DNA of 11,494 nucleotides from Nitrospirota bacterium (GCA_029879555.1 JAOUQB010000040.1:1-11494), one strand, 5' to 3'. Positions 1 to 9,015 are shown, counted from the stretch's first letter. Made by a program: numbers and translations. The notes: generated by a model not told the origin, from the letters alone.

Positions 1-1030
1 GTTTGTTGTGAAGCTTGGTTTGCCCATGTTCAATAAGCGCATCGGTTTCAGCCGCAAACCCTATCATGCGTTGATGCGTCCGTTGGGCGGAAAGCGCCAA
101 CAAAATATCTGGCGTCCGTTCTAATGGAAGGGCTTCCCCCTTCCACTGATCCTTTTTCACCTTACAGGCTTGTGGTTCTTTGGCTCGAAAATCACCAACC
201 GCCGCGGCCATGATCAACGTCGTCGCCCAATCGAAACGGGCGGTGAGCGCTTGTAACATCTCATCCGCCGTCACCACGGGTATCCGCGTGACGCCCGTTG
301 GGCATTGCAGCTGAGTCGGACCAGAGACTAAGACGACCTCAGCACCCCGAGCCGCAGCCGCATCCGCAATCGCATACCCCATTTTTCCTGATGACCCATT
401 ACTCAAAAACCGAACCGGATCAATGGGCTCCCTCGTTGGCCCTGCCGAAAGGAGAACCCGCTCGCCCAACCAATCCCTTCGAGGCTGAAGCACCTGCTGC
501 ACTGTGGACAGGATGGTTTCCTCTCCCGCCAATCGCCCCTGACCCCATTGTCCCGAGGCCAATTCACCATTCTCCGGCTCCACAATGATTGCCCCTCTGC
601 TCTGTAAGGTCTTCGCATGTCCTTGCACCGTAGGATGCGACCACATTTCTCCATCCATGGCCGGACAAATCACCAGGGGACATTGCAGGGTCAGTGCCAT
701 CGTTCCAAGGACATTGTCTGCAAGCCCCAAAGCCAACTTCGCCAGGGTATTGGCGGTGCAAGGAGCCACGAGCATCAGATCGGCTTGGTCCGTCAAAGAA
801 AGATGCCGCATGTCCTGATGGCCAGAAAATAGATCAGAGGTCACCGGTGAGCCTGACAACACTTCAAAGGTCAGCGGCGCAACAAATCGTGTTGCGGACT
901 CCGTCATCACCACGCGTACGGTCACCCCTTGTTGAGTGAGAAGACGCAAGAGTCCGACCGCTTTATAGGCAGCAATACTTCCCGTTACCGCGAGAACCAC
1001 ACACTTCCCGGCCATTTTCGCCTTAGACAT
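1..1030 (-). CDS. coaBC: CoaBC, bifunctional phosphopantothenoylcysteine decarboxylase / phosphopantothenate-cysteine ligase (3' end cut by window edge)
   Basis: I translated this frame by hand. It is open from an ATG at 1030 to the left edge, about 343 codons. CoaB joins cysteine to 4'-phosphopantothenate using CTP, and CoaC then decarboxylates the product with FMN, two cytosolic steps of coenzyme A synthesis. The N-terminal flavoprotein domain (about 1-180) shows TGSIAAYK (16-23), the catalytic His76 in [13 protein letters not shown] (88-95) and the clamp region around 155-167. The CoaB domain begins near 190 with [21 protein letters not shown] (210-218), a KVKK motif and GFAAETD near the edge; about 60 C-terminal residues are probably missing. 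The classic PxMNxxMW motif reads PAMDGEMW (Asp126), and the clamp Cys is Ser159. The start lies 10 bp after the rpoZ stop, with GGCGGAG inside the rpoZ end as ribosome-binding site, so coupling is likely. An internal ATG at codon 6 is an alternative start. Confidence 0.95.
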   Translation of the reverse strand, partial: MSKAKMAGKCVVLAVTGSIAAYKAVGLLRLLTQQGVTVRVVMTESATRFVAPLTFEVLSGSPVTSDLFSGHQDMRHLSLTDQADLMLVAPCTANTLAKLALGLADNVLGTMALTLQCPLVICPAMDGEMWSHPTVQGHAKTLQSRGAIIVEPENGELASGQWGQGRLAGEETILSTVQQVLQPRRDWLGERVLLSAGPTREPIDPVRFLSNGSSGKMGYAIADAAAARGAEVVLVSGPTQLQCPTGVTRIPVVTADEMLQALTARFDWATTLIMAAAVGDFRAKEPQACKVKKDQWKGEALPLERTPDILLALSAQRTHQRMIGFAAETDALIEHGQTKLHNK

Positions 1031-1040
1031 GAGTGAACTC

Positions 1041-1418
1041 TTACTCCGCCTCGTCAGCTGGAGATTCAACTTCTGCGAGACCATGTTGAGCCGTATCATC
1101 AATATACACGCTCAATTCTTTTTTGATTTCTTGAGCATTTTCATCCGGTTGCGCATAGAGAGCCGGATCAATCGGCCGTTGATGGGCCATTTTGGCCTCG
1201 CGAATCGCCTGTTTGGCTTCTTCCCCAATCACATAGGGCACCTGACCACCCAACACTTCTTCAAGGGCTATGGACGTGTCTTTTGAAAATTTGCTCGCGC
1301 CCTTTGACGAGGCCCCTCTCACTAATTGCTTGGCCCGTTGAGCCGCAATCAACACGATCCGGTAGCGGGAATCAAAATCCTTTTGATGATGTTGGGGTAA
1401 TAACGATAATGCATCCAT
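1041..1418 (-). CDS. rpoZ: RNA polymerase omega subunit
   Basis: Omega is the small core RNA polymerase subunit that helps fold and assemble beta-prime. The 125-residue product has the family core near the N-terminus: SRYRIVLIAAQRAKQL (17-32), followed by a short basic loop and the conserved helix with IALEEVLGG (50-58). From about residue 75 there is an acidic extension ending DEAE, which makes it longer than the roughly 91-residue E. coli omega. The ATG at 1418 follows AGGTGAGGTGA, a good ribosome-binding site. It sits between gmk and coaBC, and gmk-rpoZ adjacency is common in bacteria, which supports the call. The 77-bp gap upstream could hold its own promoter. Confidence 0.9.
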   Translation of the reverse strand: MDALSLLPQHHQKDFDSRYRIVLIAAQRAKQLVRGASSKGASKFSKDTSIALEEVLGGQVPYVIGEEAKQAIREAKMAHQRPIDPALYAQPDENAQEIKKELSVYIDDTAQHGLAEVESPADEAE

Positions 1419-1462
1419 CGACTCACCTCACCTTTCTGTGACGTTAAACAATTGTATCGTTG

Positions 1463-1492
1463 AGTGTAGCGTACTCGGTCTTATCATGACAG
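1463..1492 (-). promoter_or_regulatory. Weak candidate promoter for rpoZ-coaBC
   Basis: In the 77-bp gmk-rpoZ gap, the minus strand carries CTGTCA (1492-1487) and TACACT (1468-1463) separated by 18 nt. Each hexamer matches the sigma70 consensus at four of six positions. This is the only gap in the tsaD-to-coaBC run wide enough for a promoter, but matches this weak occur by chance. Confidence 0.22.
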
Positions 1493-1495
1493 CCC

Positions 1496-2107
1496 TTACC
1501 GAAAAACTTGAGCAGGCTCCATATGGGCCGTTTTCACGCGCTCGGCCACGATGACCGCTCGTAATTCTCGGATGGCCTGATCCAAGGTTTCATTACGAAT
1601 CGTATATTGATATTCCGAATAGTTGTTCATTTCATCTTGCGCTTTCTGAAACCGCCGGTTTTGCTCCTCAGAAGAATCCGTGCCTCGTCCGGCCAAGCGC
1701 GTCCGCAGGATTTCTAACGAAGGGGGCAAAATAAAAATCGTCACCGCCTTCTGTAAAGTTTTCATGACCTGACGCGCCCCTTGCACATCGATATCCAATA
1801 AGATATCCGTATGGATACCAGGTTCCTGCTCCAATTCTTTCCACGGAGTCCCGTACAGTCGATCATACACCTCAGCCCATTCCGCAAAGGCATGGGCCTC
1901 AATATTGCCACGAAACTCCTTTTCTGAGATAAACCGATACTCCTTCCCATTCGTCTCACCGGCACGCGGGGGACGAGTGGTACAGGACACCGATAGGCGG
2001 ATATCAGGGATATCCTCAAGGATATGCCGACACAGCGTGGACTTACCTACTCCGGAAGGGCCGGAGACCACGAATAGCAACTTCTTCCCTACAAGGGACA
2101 TTCCCAT
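1496..2107 (-). CDS. gmk: Guanylate kinase
   Basis: Guanylate kinase transfers phosphate from ATP to GMP to give GDP, on the route to GTP, dGTP and (p)ppGpp. The 203-residue protein has the P-loop GPSGVGKS (16-23), the GMP-binding segment TTRPPRAGE (43-51), an acidic-aromatic segment EWAEVYDRLYGTP and the DIDVQGARQV segment after residue 104, followed by the FILPPS strand and lid region RLAGRGTDS. Length matches the family. Two starts are possible: ATG 2107, with AAAGG about 12 nt upstream, and ATG 2101, with GCAGG about 9 nt upstream; the longer form is given. It lies 27 bp after yicC and 77 bp before rpoZ. Confidence 0.95.
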   Translation of the reverse strand: MGMSLVGKKLLFVVSGPSGVGKSTLCRHILEDIPDIRLSVSCTTRPPRAGETNGKEYRFISEKEFRGNIEAHAFAEWAEVYDRLYGTPWKELEQEPGIHTDILLDIDVQGARQVMKTLQKAVTIFILPPSLEILRTRLAGRGTDSSEEQNRRFQKAQDEMNNYSEYQYTIRNETLDQAIRELRAVIVAERVKTAHMEPAQVFR

Positions 2108-2134
2108 AGCCCTGCCACGCCTTTCAGCGCACGA

Positions 2135-3013
2135 TTATTCAATATTTTGAACCTGTTCTCGGATTTTTTCCAATTCACTCTTTAATTCCACGACCTCAGT
2201 AGAAATTTCCCCATCGTTGGCCTTCGACCCAATCGTATTCACTTCTCGTCCCATTTCTTGGAGAAGAAAATCCAGCCGTTTACCCACTGGCCCTTTCTCT
2301 TTGAGCGCCGCACGGAATTGCCCCACATGGCTCCGTAATCTGGTGAGTTCTTCTGTCACATCGGAGCGCTCAGCCAACATGGCCATTTCTTGGGCGACCC
2401 GATCCATATTGACCGACTGTCCCTCTAATAATTTCGCGACACGCCCATTTAAACGCACAGCCGAAGCCTCCAACGCGGCAGGAATACGCTGCTGAACGGT
2501 ACGAAGACGTCCTTCAATCGTGTGAAGCCGTTGGGTCAAATCTTTTTGTAGGGCCGCGCCTTCTTTCTTCCGCATTTTTTCTAAATCGCTTAACGCTTTT
2601 TGGGTTAATCCCGCCACCACGTTTGACAGGTCCTGGAGTGGGGCCACCTCTTCATTGACGGAAAACAAATCGCGAAAACCCGCCACAATATTCACATCAA
2701 TGGCTCCACTCAAGTGACAGTCCCGTTGCAAACTTTTCAATTCCTGAATATACCGCCGCGCCAATTCTCGGTCTAATGTGACGACTTTTTTTGAGGCAGG
2801 CCCTACACCATTGACCGTGACCATCACCTCCACACGCCCACGCTCACACACCTGCTTAATTTGTTCTTTCAGGCCCAACTCCATACTTGAGAGCGTTTTA
2901 GGCAGGCGAGCCATGATTTCACAAAATCGGTGATTCACCGATCGGATCTCGACTCCCACCATGGTTCCCTGCGAGAGGACTTCTCGCTTCCCAAATCCTG
3001 TCATACTTTTCAT
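2135..3013 (-). CDS. yicC: YicC/YloC family endoribonuclease-like protein
   Basis: This family takes part in bacterial RNA turnover and has been reported as endoribonuclease-like (established knowledge, not visible here). The 292-residue product begins with the hallmark MKSMTGFG, and SVNHRF follows at 25-30. It ends in the nearly invariant block GKRLDFLLQEMGREVNT (244-260), SKANDGEIS and REQVQNIE (285-292), with helical, charged sequence between. I chose ATG 3013 over the in-frame start 30 nt upstream because the family begins at SMTGFG, and because this ATG overlaps the nth stop by 4 bp (ATGA), the usual mark of translational coupling. gmk follows, an arrangement seen in many bacteria. Confidence 0.92.
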   Translation of the reverse strand: MKSMTGFGKREVLSQGTMVGVEIRSVNHRFCEIMARLPKTLSSMELGLKEQIKQVCERGRVEVMVTVNGVGPASKKVVTLDRELARRYIQELKSLQRDCHLSGAIDVNIVAGFRDLFSVNEEVAPLQDLSNVVAGLTQKALSDLEKMRKKEGAALQKDLTQRLHTIEGRLRTVQQRIPAALEASAVRLNGRVAKLLEGQSVNMDRVAQEMAMLAERSDVTEELTRLRSHVGQFRAALKEKGPVGKRLDFLLQEMGREVNTIGSKANDGEISTEVVELKSELEKIREQVQNIE

Positions 3014-3705
3014 GCGCGCGTTCGTTTCCCTTCCCATTCGCACAGATCATACAGCGAACATTGATCACAATGCGGAATTCTCGCTTGACACACATGCCGT
3101 CCATGCAATAACAGGCGCTGGGCCCCGATCGTCCATTGAGCCTTGGGCATGAGCGATTGAAGATCTTCTTCGATTTTGGTGGGATCTTGGCTTCTCGTCA
3201 AGTCCAGTCGATTGGCCACTCGCTTGACATGCGTGTCGACCACCACAGCCGGCTCTCCAAAATAACTTCCTAAAATCACATTGGCTGTCTTACGCCCAAC
3301 ACCAGGTAACGTGGTCAGCTCATCCATCGCCTGTGGGATTTTCCCCTGAAAATTGGCCACTAACGTTTTCGCACACCCAATCAAGTGCTTGGCTTTGCTT
3401 TTATAAAATCCTGTGGACTTGATGAGCGACTCCAATTCAACCTGATCAGCCTTGGCAAAATCTTCTGCCGTGCGATACTTCGCAAAAAGATTAGGCGTCA
3501 CCTGATTCACGCGATCATCGGTGCATTGGGCAGACAGAATGGTCGCGACGAGTAACTCTAAGGGATTACTGGAATCCAAGGCGACTTTGGCATCGGGAAT
3601 CGCCTGCTGTAACGTGGCCAGAATGCTCGCGACACGTTGTTTGGCCGCCGCTTGCGTGCGCTCTGAACGGGATGAAGCTTTTCGCCCAACTCTTGAAGCC
3701 ACCAT
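3010..3705 (-). CDS. nth: Endonuclease III (DNA glycosylase/AP lyase)
   Basis: Endonuclease III removes oxidised pyrimidines and cleaves the abasic site in base-excision repair. The 231-residue protein has the helix-hairpin-helix LPGVGRKTANVIL (133-145) with catalytic Lys139, the catalytic Asp157 in VVVDTHV, and an intact 4Fe-4S loop of Cys206, 213, 216 and 222 (C-x6-C-x2-C-x5-C). About 20 basic residues precede the conserved fold. I prefer ATG 3705, which has GTGGG 9 nt upstream. A TTG at 3714, overlapping the hflX stop as TTGA, would add three residues but lacks a spaced ribosome-binding site. The stop overlaps the yicC start by 4 bp. Confidence 0.94.
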   Translation of the reverse strand: MVASRVGRKASSRSERTQAAAKQRVASILATLQQAIPDAKVALDSSNPLELLVATILSAQCTDDRVNQVTPNLFAKYRTAEDFAKADQVELESLIKSTGFYKSKAKHLIGCAKTLVANFQGKIPQAMDELTTLPGVGRKTANVILGSYFGEPAVVVDTHVKRVANRLDLTRSQDPTKIEEDLQSLMPKAQWTIGAQRLLLHGRHVCQARIPHCDQCSLYDLCEWEGKRTRA

Positions 3706-3710
3706 ACGAT

Positions 3711-5414
3711 TCAACCCACGCCATTGGCCGATGGCATATTCTGATTCACCGGTGAGGCTTCCGCTTCAAATAATAAGGCAGGTGTCTGCTGAAAAAGCCC
3801 TAGCAAATGGCCAATCTCCTGTTGAATCAACTGAAGGGACGCCTCATCAAGCGCCGACCCTCCAATCCCCTCATACCGCTGACAGAGCCGCTGCATATCG
3901 TCAGGTGCAATGAGATCTCCTTTATTGAAAAACCGAAGGCAGGGAATCTCGTGAAGGCCTAATTCCGTCAGCACCTGGTCAACGGCAGAAATATGTTGTG
4001 CCGGGTTTGGTGTATGCGCATCAATGACGTGCACCAAGACATCCGCTTCTTCTAACTCCTGCAACGTGGTTTTGAACGCAGCGACTAAATCTTTGGGTAA
4101 ATCACGGATAAATCCGACCGTATCCGTGAGAATCACTTCTCCCAAACCTGGAAGATGGCAGCTTCGACTGACCGTATCCAAGGTTTCAAAAACGCGATCT
4201 CTCACCGAGACTTGACTCTTCGTCAGGGCATTGAACAGCGTGGACTTTCCGGCATTCGTATAGCCAATAAGGGAAACCACCGACAGCCCCCGTTTGACTC
4301 GGCGTTTTCGCTGTTCTTGGCGGCCTTGGCCTATTGACGTAAGGTCGCGCTCGAGGTGTTGAATCCGCTCACGGATGCGTCGACGATCCGTTTCCAGCTT
4401 CGTTTCTCCAGGTCCCCGAGTGCCAATTCCACCAGCCAGACGAGAGAAGGCCGTGCTTGATTGCGCCAGTCGAGGTAACCGATACCGCAATTGCGCCAAC
4501 TCGACTTGAATATTCCCGATGTGGGAATGCGCCCGCTTGGCAAAAATATCAAGAATCACTTGCGAACGATCCAACACCCGAAGATCCGTGAGCTCTGAAA
4601 TGCCGCGGACTTGAGCCGGCGTCAAATCTTGATCAAAAATCAACAGATCTGCCCCGGATTGTAGGGCTTGAATCGCCAAGTCTTTCATTTTTCCCGACCC
4701 GACTACATATTTTGGATGAATGGCTGCAGGGCGCTGTGTCACACATCCTAAGACTTCGACATCCTGTGCCCGTACCAACTCTTGCAGTTCATCCAGCCGC
4801 TCCTGTTGAAAAGACACATGCCCCGTCCCCACACTGACGAGCAGAGCACGTCCTTCCCGAGCTCCTTCCTGGGAAACCTGGCAGCCTTTCAGAATGTCCT
4901 GCTCTAACGATTGAATAAACTCCTGACAATTCATGTGAAAGGCTTCAAAGGCACATGGCGGTAATTGCACATATGCTTGATCTTTTGCCGAACTGGGAAC
5001 GTTATGAGCGACATAGACATCTTGCAGGCCACCTGAATGGCCGACCCCCAGAGCCATAATTAAATCCAAGCGAAGAAGCGCCAAATCCGTCAAATCATCC
5101 TGGGTCAACGGTTGATTTTTTAAATGCGTGTGAACCAATCGCACCCCTCGCAATAACCGCAAACCCGAACGAGTTCTGGATAAATGGGGAATAACCAATT
5201 CCTGCCCATTCCCAATGAGGACCGTTTCAATCTGGCCCTGCCGATTCACCAGCAATCCAATTTGCCGGCGAGTTTCAAATGTCAGATCGGCACATTCACG
5301 AGCCACATCTAACGTCACAACTTTTTCGGGAGGAATGCGTCGACGATACAACCGCTCGATGCGGCCGACACAATTAGCTTTTAACCCATGGAGGTTCCCA
5401 AGTACTGGTGGAAT
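3711..5414 (-). CDS. hflX: GTPase HflX, ribosome-splitting/rescue factor, with likely ATT start
   Basis: HflX is a GTPase that binds the 50S subunit and splits stalled or stressed ribosomes. From the start chosen here it has 567 residues. Residues 1-170 form a long-form N-terminal extension (LYRRR at 22-26, RGVRLVHTHLK, LTDLALLRLD). The HflX domain follows, with GSGK, FDQDLTP and GGIGTRGPGETKLETDRR, then the GTPase domain: P-loop GYTNAGKS (384-391), switch FETLD, DTVGF (431-435) and NKGD (497-500). The first ATG/GTG/TTG in frame is TTG 5351, but family-like sequence (GNLHGLKAN, RIERLYRRR) continues upstream of it. The only well-placed start is ATT 5414, 7 nt after AAGGAG. If that is wrong, the gene is 3711-5351 (546 residues). 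It lies 32 bp after tsaD and next to nth. Confidence 0.93.
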   Translation of the reverse strand: MPPVLGNLHGLKANCVGRIERLYRRRIPPEKVVTLDVARECADLTFETRRQIGLLVNRQGQIETVLIGNGQELVIPHLSRTRSGLRLLRGVRLVHTHLKNQPLTQDDLTDLALLRLDLIMALGVGHSGGLQDVYVAHNVPSSAKDQAYVQLPPCAFEAFHMNCQEFIQSLEQDILKGCQVSQEGAREGRALLVSVGTGHVSFQQERLDELQELVRAQDVEVLGCVTQRPAAIHPKYVVGSGKMKDLAIQALQSGADLLIFDQDLTPAQVRGISELTDLRVLDRSQVILDIFAKRAHSHIGNIQVELAQLRYRLPRLAQSSTAFSRLAGGIGTRGPGETKLETDRRRIRERIQHLERDLTSIGQGRQEQRKRRVKRGLSVVSLIGYTNAGKSTLFNALTKSQVSVRDRVFETLDTVSRSCHLPGLGEVILTDTVGFIRDLPKDLVAAFKTTLQELEEADVLVHVIDAHTPNPAQHISAVDQVLTELGLHEIPCLRFFNKGDLIAPDDMQRLCQRYEGIGGSALDEASLQLIQQEIGHLLGLFQQTPALLFEAEASPVNQNMPSANGVG

Positions 5415-5427
5415 ATTTTGACTCCTT
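5412..5427 (-). promoter_or_regulatory. hflX ribosome-binding site with non-canonical ATT start codon
   Basis: On the minus strand AAGGAG (5427-5422) is followed by the 7-nt spacer TCAAAAT and then ATT (5414-5412), which opens the frame of the conserved HflX N-terminus. No ATG, GTG or TTG occurs in that frame between the upstream stop (5486-5484) and TTG 5351. The only ATG nearby (around 5390) is in another frame and meets TAA after one codon. Confidence 0.6.
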
Positions 5428-5446
5428 CGTAACTGAGGATCAAAGC

Positions 5447-6502
5447 CTACCGAGATAGTGCAGCTTTTGCGACCAACTCGTTTTTACATTGTAACGTCGA
5501 AATGGCGTCTTCATCCCACGATGCATATTCTCGACGTTTCAATGTTTCCAATCCCGCTGCAGCGATCATGGCTGCATTATCTGTACATAAAGAACGCGGC
5601 GGCAGGGTTACATTCAACCCAAGGGCTCCGGCCTGTTCTTCAAGTTTTTCCCGCAAACGTGAATTGGCGGCCACACCACCCACCACCGAAATGGCCTTCG
5701 CCCCAAACTGGCGTGCTGCCCGACAGAGCTTTTCAACTAACACCTCAACAATGGCTTCCTGGTAACTCGCCGCCACATCAGCCGGGGGAAAATGGCTCTC
5801 CCCATTTTTCTTTGCCTTTTTTAAAAAATACAGAAGGGACGTTTTAAGCCCACTAAAACTAAAGGTGAGATCCCCACTATGTAATTGAGGGCGCGGGAAT
5901 GCAATAGCCCCCCGATTTCCATTTTTAGCCAGGGCATCAATTGCGGGTCCACCAGGGTAGGGCAAATCCAACATTTTTGCCCCCTTATCAAAGGCTTCCC
6001 CTGCTGCATCATCTAACGTCCACCCAACAAATTGATATTCGCCTGAACGCGGAACCCATGCCAAGTGCGTATGGCCGCCAGACGCCACAAGCACCATCGC
6101 CGGAGTCGCCATCTTGGGATTAGCTAACCAGGCAGATGCCAGATGCCCCTCCAAATGATTCACGGTGACATACGGAATATTCAGGGCATAGGCCAAGGCT
6201 TTGGCAAAATTCAACCCGACAATGAGTGCCCCCACTAAACCTGGACGATTAGTGACCGCAATCCCCGTAATGTCCGACAGGGAAAGAGAGGCACGAGCCA
6301 AGGCCTCTTTGGTCAAAACCTCTACCCGTTCCATATGGCGGCGAGAAGCAAGCTCGGGCACCACCCCACCAAAAGGTGCGTGCATCGCGACCTGGGAATC
6401 CAAAACATTGGCGAGGATTCGTCCTTCCCCCGTTAGGATGGCGACGGCCGTTTCATCGCACGATGTCTCAATACCTAAAATGATCGCCTGCCCAGCCTTC
6501 AT
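5447..6502 (-). CDS. tsaD: TsaD, tRNA N6-threonylcarbamoyladenosine transferase catalytic subunit
   Basis: TsaD, with TsaB and TsaE, transfers the threonylcarbamoyl group from TC-AMP to A37 of ANN-decoding tRNAs (t6A), an essential modification in most bacteria. The 351-residue protein shows GIETSCDET (10-18), the metal ligands His116 and His120 in NHLEGH, SGGHT (141-145), DDAAGEAFDK (164-173), the SFSGLKT block near 215-221, GGVAAN (275-280) and Asp308 in CTDNAAM. All expected motifs are intact and the length is typical. ATG 6502 has GGAG 8 nt upstream. It is the first gene after the clpC terminator-like hairpin, which ends only 19 nt before its start. hflX follows after 32 bp. Confidence 0.96.
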   Translation of the reverse strand: MKAGQAIILGIETSCDETAVAILTGEGRILANVLDSQVAMHAPFGGVVPELASRRHMERVEVLTKEALARASLSLSDITGIAVTNRPGLVGALIVGLNFAKALAYALNIPYVTVNHLEGHLASAWLANPKMATPAMVLVASGGHTHLAWVPRSGEYQFVGWTLDDAAGEAFDKGAKMLDLPYPGGPAIDALAKNGNRGAIAFPRPQLHSGDLTFSFSGLKTSLLYFLKKAKKNGESHFPPADVAASYQEAIVEVLVEKLCRAARQFGAKAISVVGGVAANSRLREKLEEQAGALGLNVTLPPRSLCTDNAAMIAAAGLETLKRREYASWDEDAISTLQCKNELVAKAALSR

Positions 6503-6521
6503 TCCCCTCTCTCCACAAACA

Positions 6522-6558
6522 ACAAGACCCTCAGAACTCGACGTCCTGAGGGTCTTGT
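6522..6558 (-). terminator. Rho-independent terminator-like hairpin after clpC
   Basis: Perfect 13-bp arms at 6522-6534 (ACAAGACCCTCAG on the plus strand) and 6546-6558 enclose an 11-nt loop. Read on the minus strand the hairpin is followed by a T-rich tail (TGTTTG after the final T of the stem), whereas the plus-strand flank is not T-rich. It therefore serves transcripts leaving clpC. It lies within the 83-bp clpC-tsaD gap, so it may act as a full terminator or as a leaky attenuator of the tsaD operon. Confidence 0.82.
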
Positions 6559-6585
6559 CTCAGCTTAAGTCTCGTTTAGTTCCAA

Positions 6586-9015
6586 TCAGACACTCGCTAA
6601 CACTTCTTCCTCGATAAAACTTGGTGTCTGATCGGTGAGGACGACTTTAATCTTCTTGGCATCTTTGAATCGGCCCTTAATCAGTTCTTCTGAAAGCGGG
6701 TCGCCTAAACACCGTTGAATCGTGCGTCGAAGCGGGCGAGCGCCATATTGCGATTCAAAACCTTCATCAATTAGCCACTGCTTCACCTCTGGACTCACAT
6801 CCAAAATTATCCCTCGGTCTACCAATCGAGCATTCAATTCACCGATAAGAATGTCAATAATACTGAACAAATGCTCTTTGGTTAGTTGATGGAAGACCAC
6901 CATTTCATCAAGTCGATTTAAGAATTCCGGGCTGAAATGCCGCTTGAGTTCACCCAGCACTTCCCCCTTCACTCGAGAGGTATTTTCAGTTTCAACATCA
7001 CGTTGGAAACCTAAAGACACACCCTTTTGAATAAATCGCGTCCCGATATTGGAAGTCATGACCAAAATGGTATTTTTGAAATCTACCTTGCGCCCCAGAC
7101 TATCGGTAAGGACGCCATCATCAAGCACTTGCAACAACACATTGAAAATATCCGGATGGGCCTTTTCAATTTCATCAAATAACACAACAGAGTAAGGACG
7201 ACGCCGGACTTTTTCGGTCAATTGTCCCCCTTCTTCATAGCCGACATACCCAGGAGGAGCTCCAAACAATCTAGAACTAGTAAATTTCTCCTGATACTCC
7301 GACATGTCAACTCGAATCAAGGCATCATCAGTATTGAACAAAAACTCCGCTAATGCACGGGCCAATTCCGTTTTTCCCACACCGGTCGGTCCTAAGAAAA
7401 TAAATGACCCTATCGGTTTTTTGGCATCTTTTAGCCCAGCACGTGACCGACGTATAGACCGGCAAATGGCTGAAATGGCTTCCTCTTGTCCAATAATTCG
7501 TTTATGAAGGTAATCCTCCATATGCAAGAGTTTTTCTGATTCCTCTTCTTCCAATCTGAAGAGGGGAATACCGGTAATTTTTGAGACCACATAAGCTACA
7601 TCTTCACCAGTAATCACCGGACGATTTTTCTCTTGTTTTTTCTTCCAATCTTGCTTGGCATCATCCAATAATTTTCTGAACTTTTCTTCTTCTTCACGGA
7701 ATTTCACAGCTTCTTCAAAATTTTGCAACCCAATGGCCACTTCTTTTTCACGGGCCACTCGCTTCAGTTCTTGATCAAGCGATTTCAATTCAGGAGGAAG
7801 CGCATACGTCAACAATTTCGCCCGAGATCCAGCTTCATCAATCAGGTCAATAGCTTTGTCAGGTAAGAACCGATCGGTGATATAACGATCCGTGAGCTTC
7901 ACCGCTTCTTCAACAGCTTCATCGGTGTAATCCACACCATGATGCTCTTCATACCGATCCCGTAACCCTTGGATAATACTGATGGTCTCTTCCACAGATG
8001 GTGGTTGAACATGGATCGATTGGAACCGTCGCTTCAAAGCTCCATCTTTTTCAATATGCTTACGGTATTCGTCCAGAGTCGTGGCCCCGATACATTGAAT
8101 TTCCCCACGAGATAAGGCCGGCTTCAACATATTGGCGGCATCAATCGACCCTTCCGCCGCACCGGCACCCACTAATGTGTGTAATTCATCAATAAACAAA
8201 ATAATATTGCCCGCCTGAGAAATTTCCTTCATCACCACCTTCAGACGTTCCTCAAATTGTCCGCGGTATTTGGTGCCGGCAACGAGAGAACCAAGATCCA
8301 AGGCAATCACCCGCCGATTCAACAGATTATCCGGAACATCGAGTCCAATAATCCTCTGCGCCAATCCTTCCACGATGGCAGTTTTACCCACACCGGATTC
8401 GCCAATGAGGGCTGGATTATTTTTCGTTCGCCGACTCAGAATCTGGAGCACCCGTTCGATCTCATCGGCTCGACCAATAACGGGATCTAATGTTCCCTCT
8501 TGAGCCAATTGCGTCAAATCTCTTCCAAATTCATCTAAGGCAGGAGTACTGCTCTTTTTATCACGCTCTCTTGTCCCGGTTTTTCGCAAAAAGGTGACAG
8601 TGAGTTGTCGGGCAGTCAGGAGGTTTGCCCCCAAACTTCTCACTACTTTGCCACCAATGCCTTCTTCTTCGCGCAAAAGCCCTAACAGCAGATGCTCACT
8701 TCCAATATGGTTATGTCCCAAAAGGCGAGCCTCTTCGACACCATATTCAATGACTTTTTTAACACGTGGGCTAAAGGGAATTTCCCCGAAGGTCACGGTA
8801 GTCCCCCCGCCTGGAAGATTGCGTTCAATCTCTAAACGAATTTGTTCAGGCGACAGCCCCATTTTTTTGATGATCATCAGGGCGATGCCATCGGACTCTC
8901 GAAGAATTGCCAGAACTAAATGTTCGGTACCTAAATAATCATTTTGGTGCCGTTCCGCTTCTTCTCTGGCAAGGATGATAATCTTTCTACCACGATCCGT
9001 AAATCGTTCGAACAT
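6586..9015 (-). CDS. clpC: ClpC-type ATP-dependent protease ATPase subunit (Hsp100/ClpB superfamily)
   Basis: ClpC is a hexameric AAA+ unfoldase that feeds substrates to the ClpP protease in the cytosol. The 809-residue protein has two N-terminal Clp repeats (about 1-145), AAA module 1 with Walker A GESGVGKT (205-212) and Walker B ILFIDELH (272-279), and a short middle domain (about 410-465) with a UVR-like [10 protein letters not shown] segment. AAA module 2 follows, with Walker A GPTGVGKT (542-549), [22 protein letters not shown] and VVLFDEIEK (610-618). The loop SLGF (667-670) sits where ClpC proteins carry the ClpP-contacting hydrophobic-Gly-Phe tripeptide, and the C-terminal D2 small domain has YGARPLRR. 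The short middle domain and LGF loop favour ClpC over ClpB. The ATG at 9015 follows AGGAGG by 4 nt. No ctsR or mcsAB genes are adjacent. Confidence 0.95.
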   Translation of the reverse strand: MFERFTDRGRKIIILAREEAERHQNDYLGTEHLVLAILRESDGIALMIIKKMGLSPEQIRLEIERNLPGGGTTVTFGEIPFSPRVKKVIEYGVEEARLLGHNHIGSEHLLLGLLREEEGIGGKVVRSLGANLLTARQLTVTFLRKTGTRERDKKSSTPALDEFGRDLTQLAQEGTLDPVIGRADEIERVLQILSRRTKNNPALIGESGVGKTAIVEGLAQRIIGLDVPDNLLNRRVIALDLGSLVAGTKYRGQFEERLKVVMKEISQAGNIILFIDELHTLVGAGAAEGSIDAANMLKPALSRGEIQCIGATTLDEYRKHIEKDGALKRRFQSIHVQPPSVEETISIIQGLRDRYEEHHGVDYTDEAVEEAVKLTDRYITDRFLPDKAIDLIDEAGSRAKLLTYALPPELKSLDQELKRVAREKEVAIGLQNFEEAVKFREEEEKFRKLLDDAKQDWKKKQEKNRPVITGEDVAYVVSKITGIPLFRLEEEESEKLLHMEDYLHKRIIGQEEAISAICRSIRRSRAGLKDAKKPIGSFIFLGPTGVGKTELARALAEFLFNTDDALIRVDMSEYQEKFTSSRLFGAPPGYVGYEEGGQLTEKVRRRPYSVVLFDEIEKAHPDIFNVLLQVLDDGVLTDSLGRKVDFKNTILVMTSNIGTRFIQKGVSLGFQRDVETENTSRVKGEVLGELKRHFSPEFLNRLDEMVVFHQLTKEHLFSIIDILIGELNARLVDRGIILDVSPEVKQWLIDEGFESQYGARPLRRTIQRCLGDPLSEELIKGRFKDAKKIKVVLTDQTPSFIEEEVLASV

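Noticed and set aside
298..939. Several overlapping open frames of 65-96 codons on both strands near the left end
   Set aside because: All are shadows of coaBC, which is open to the window edge and matches the family across both domains.
1029..1286. Plus-strand open frame opposite rpoZ
   Set aside because: It lies fully antisense to a recognised omega gene, has no family features and no supporting ribosome-binding site.
3712..3714. TTG start for nth overlapping the hflX stop as TTGA
   Set aside because: There is no ribosome-binding site at usable spacing, while ATG 3705 has GTGGG 9 nt upstream. It remains possible and changes only three residues.
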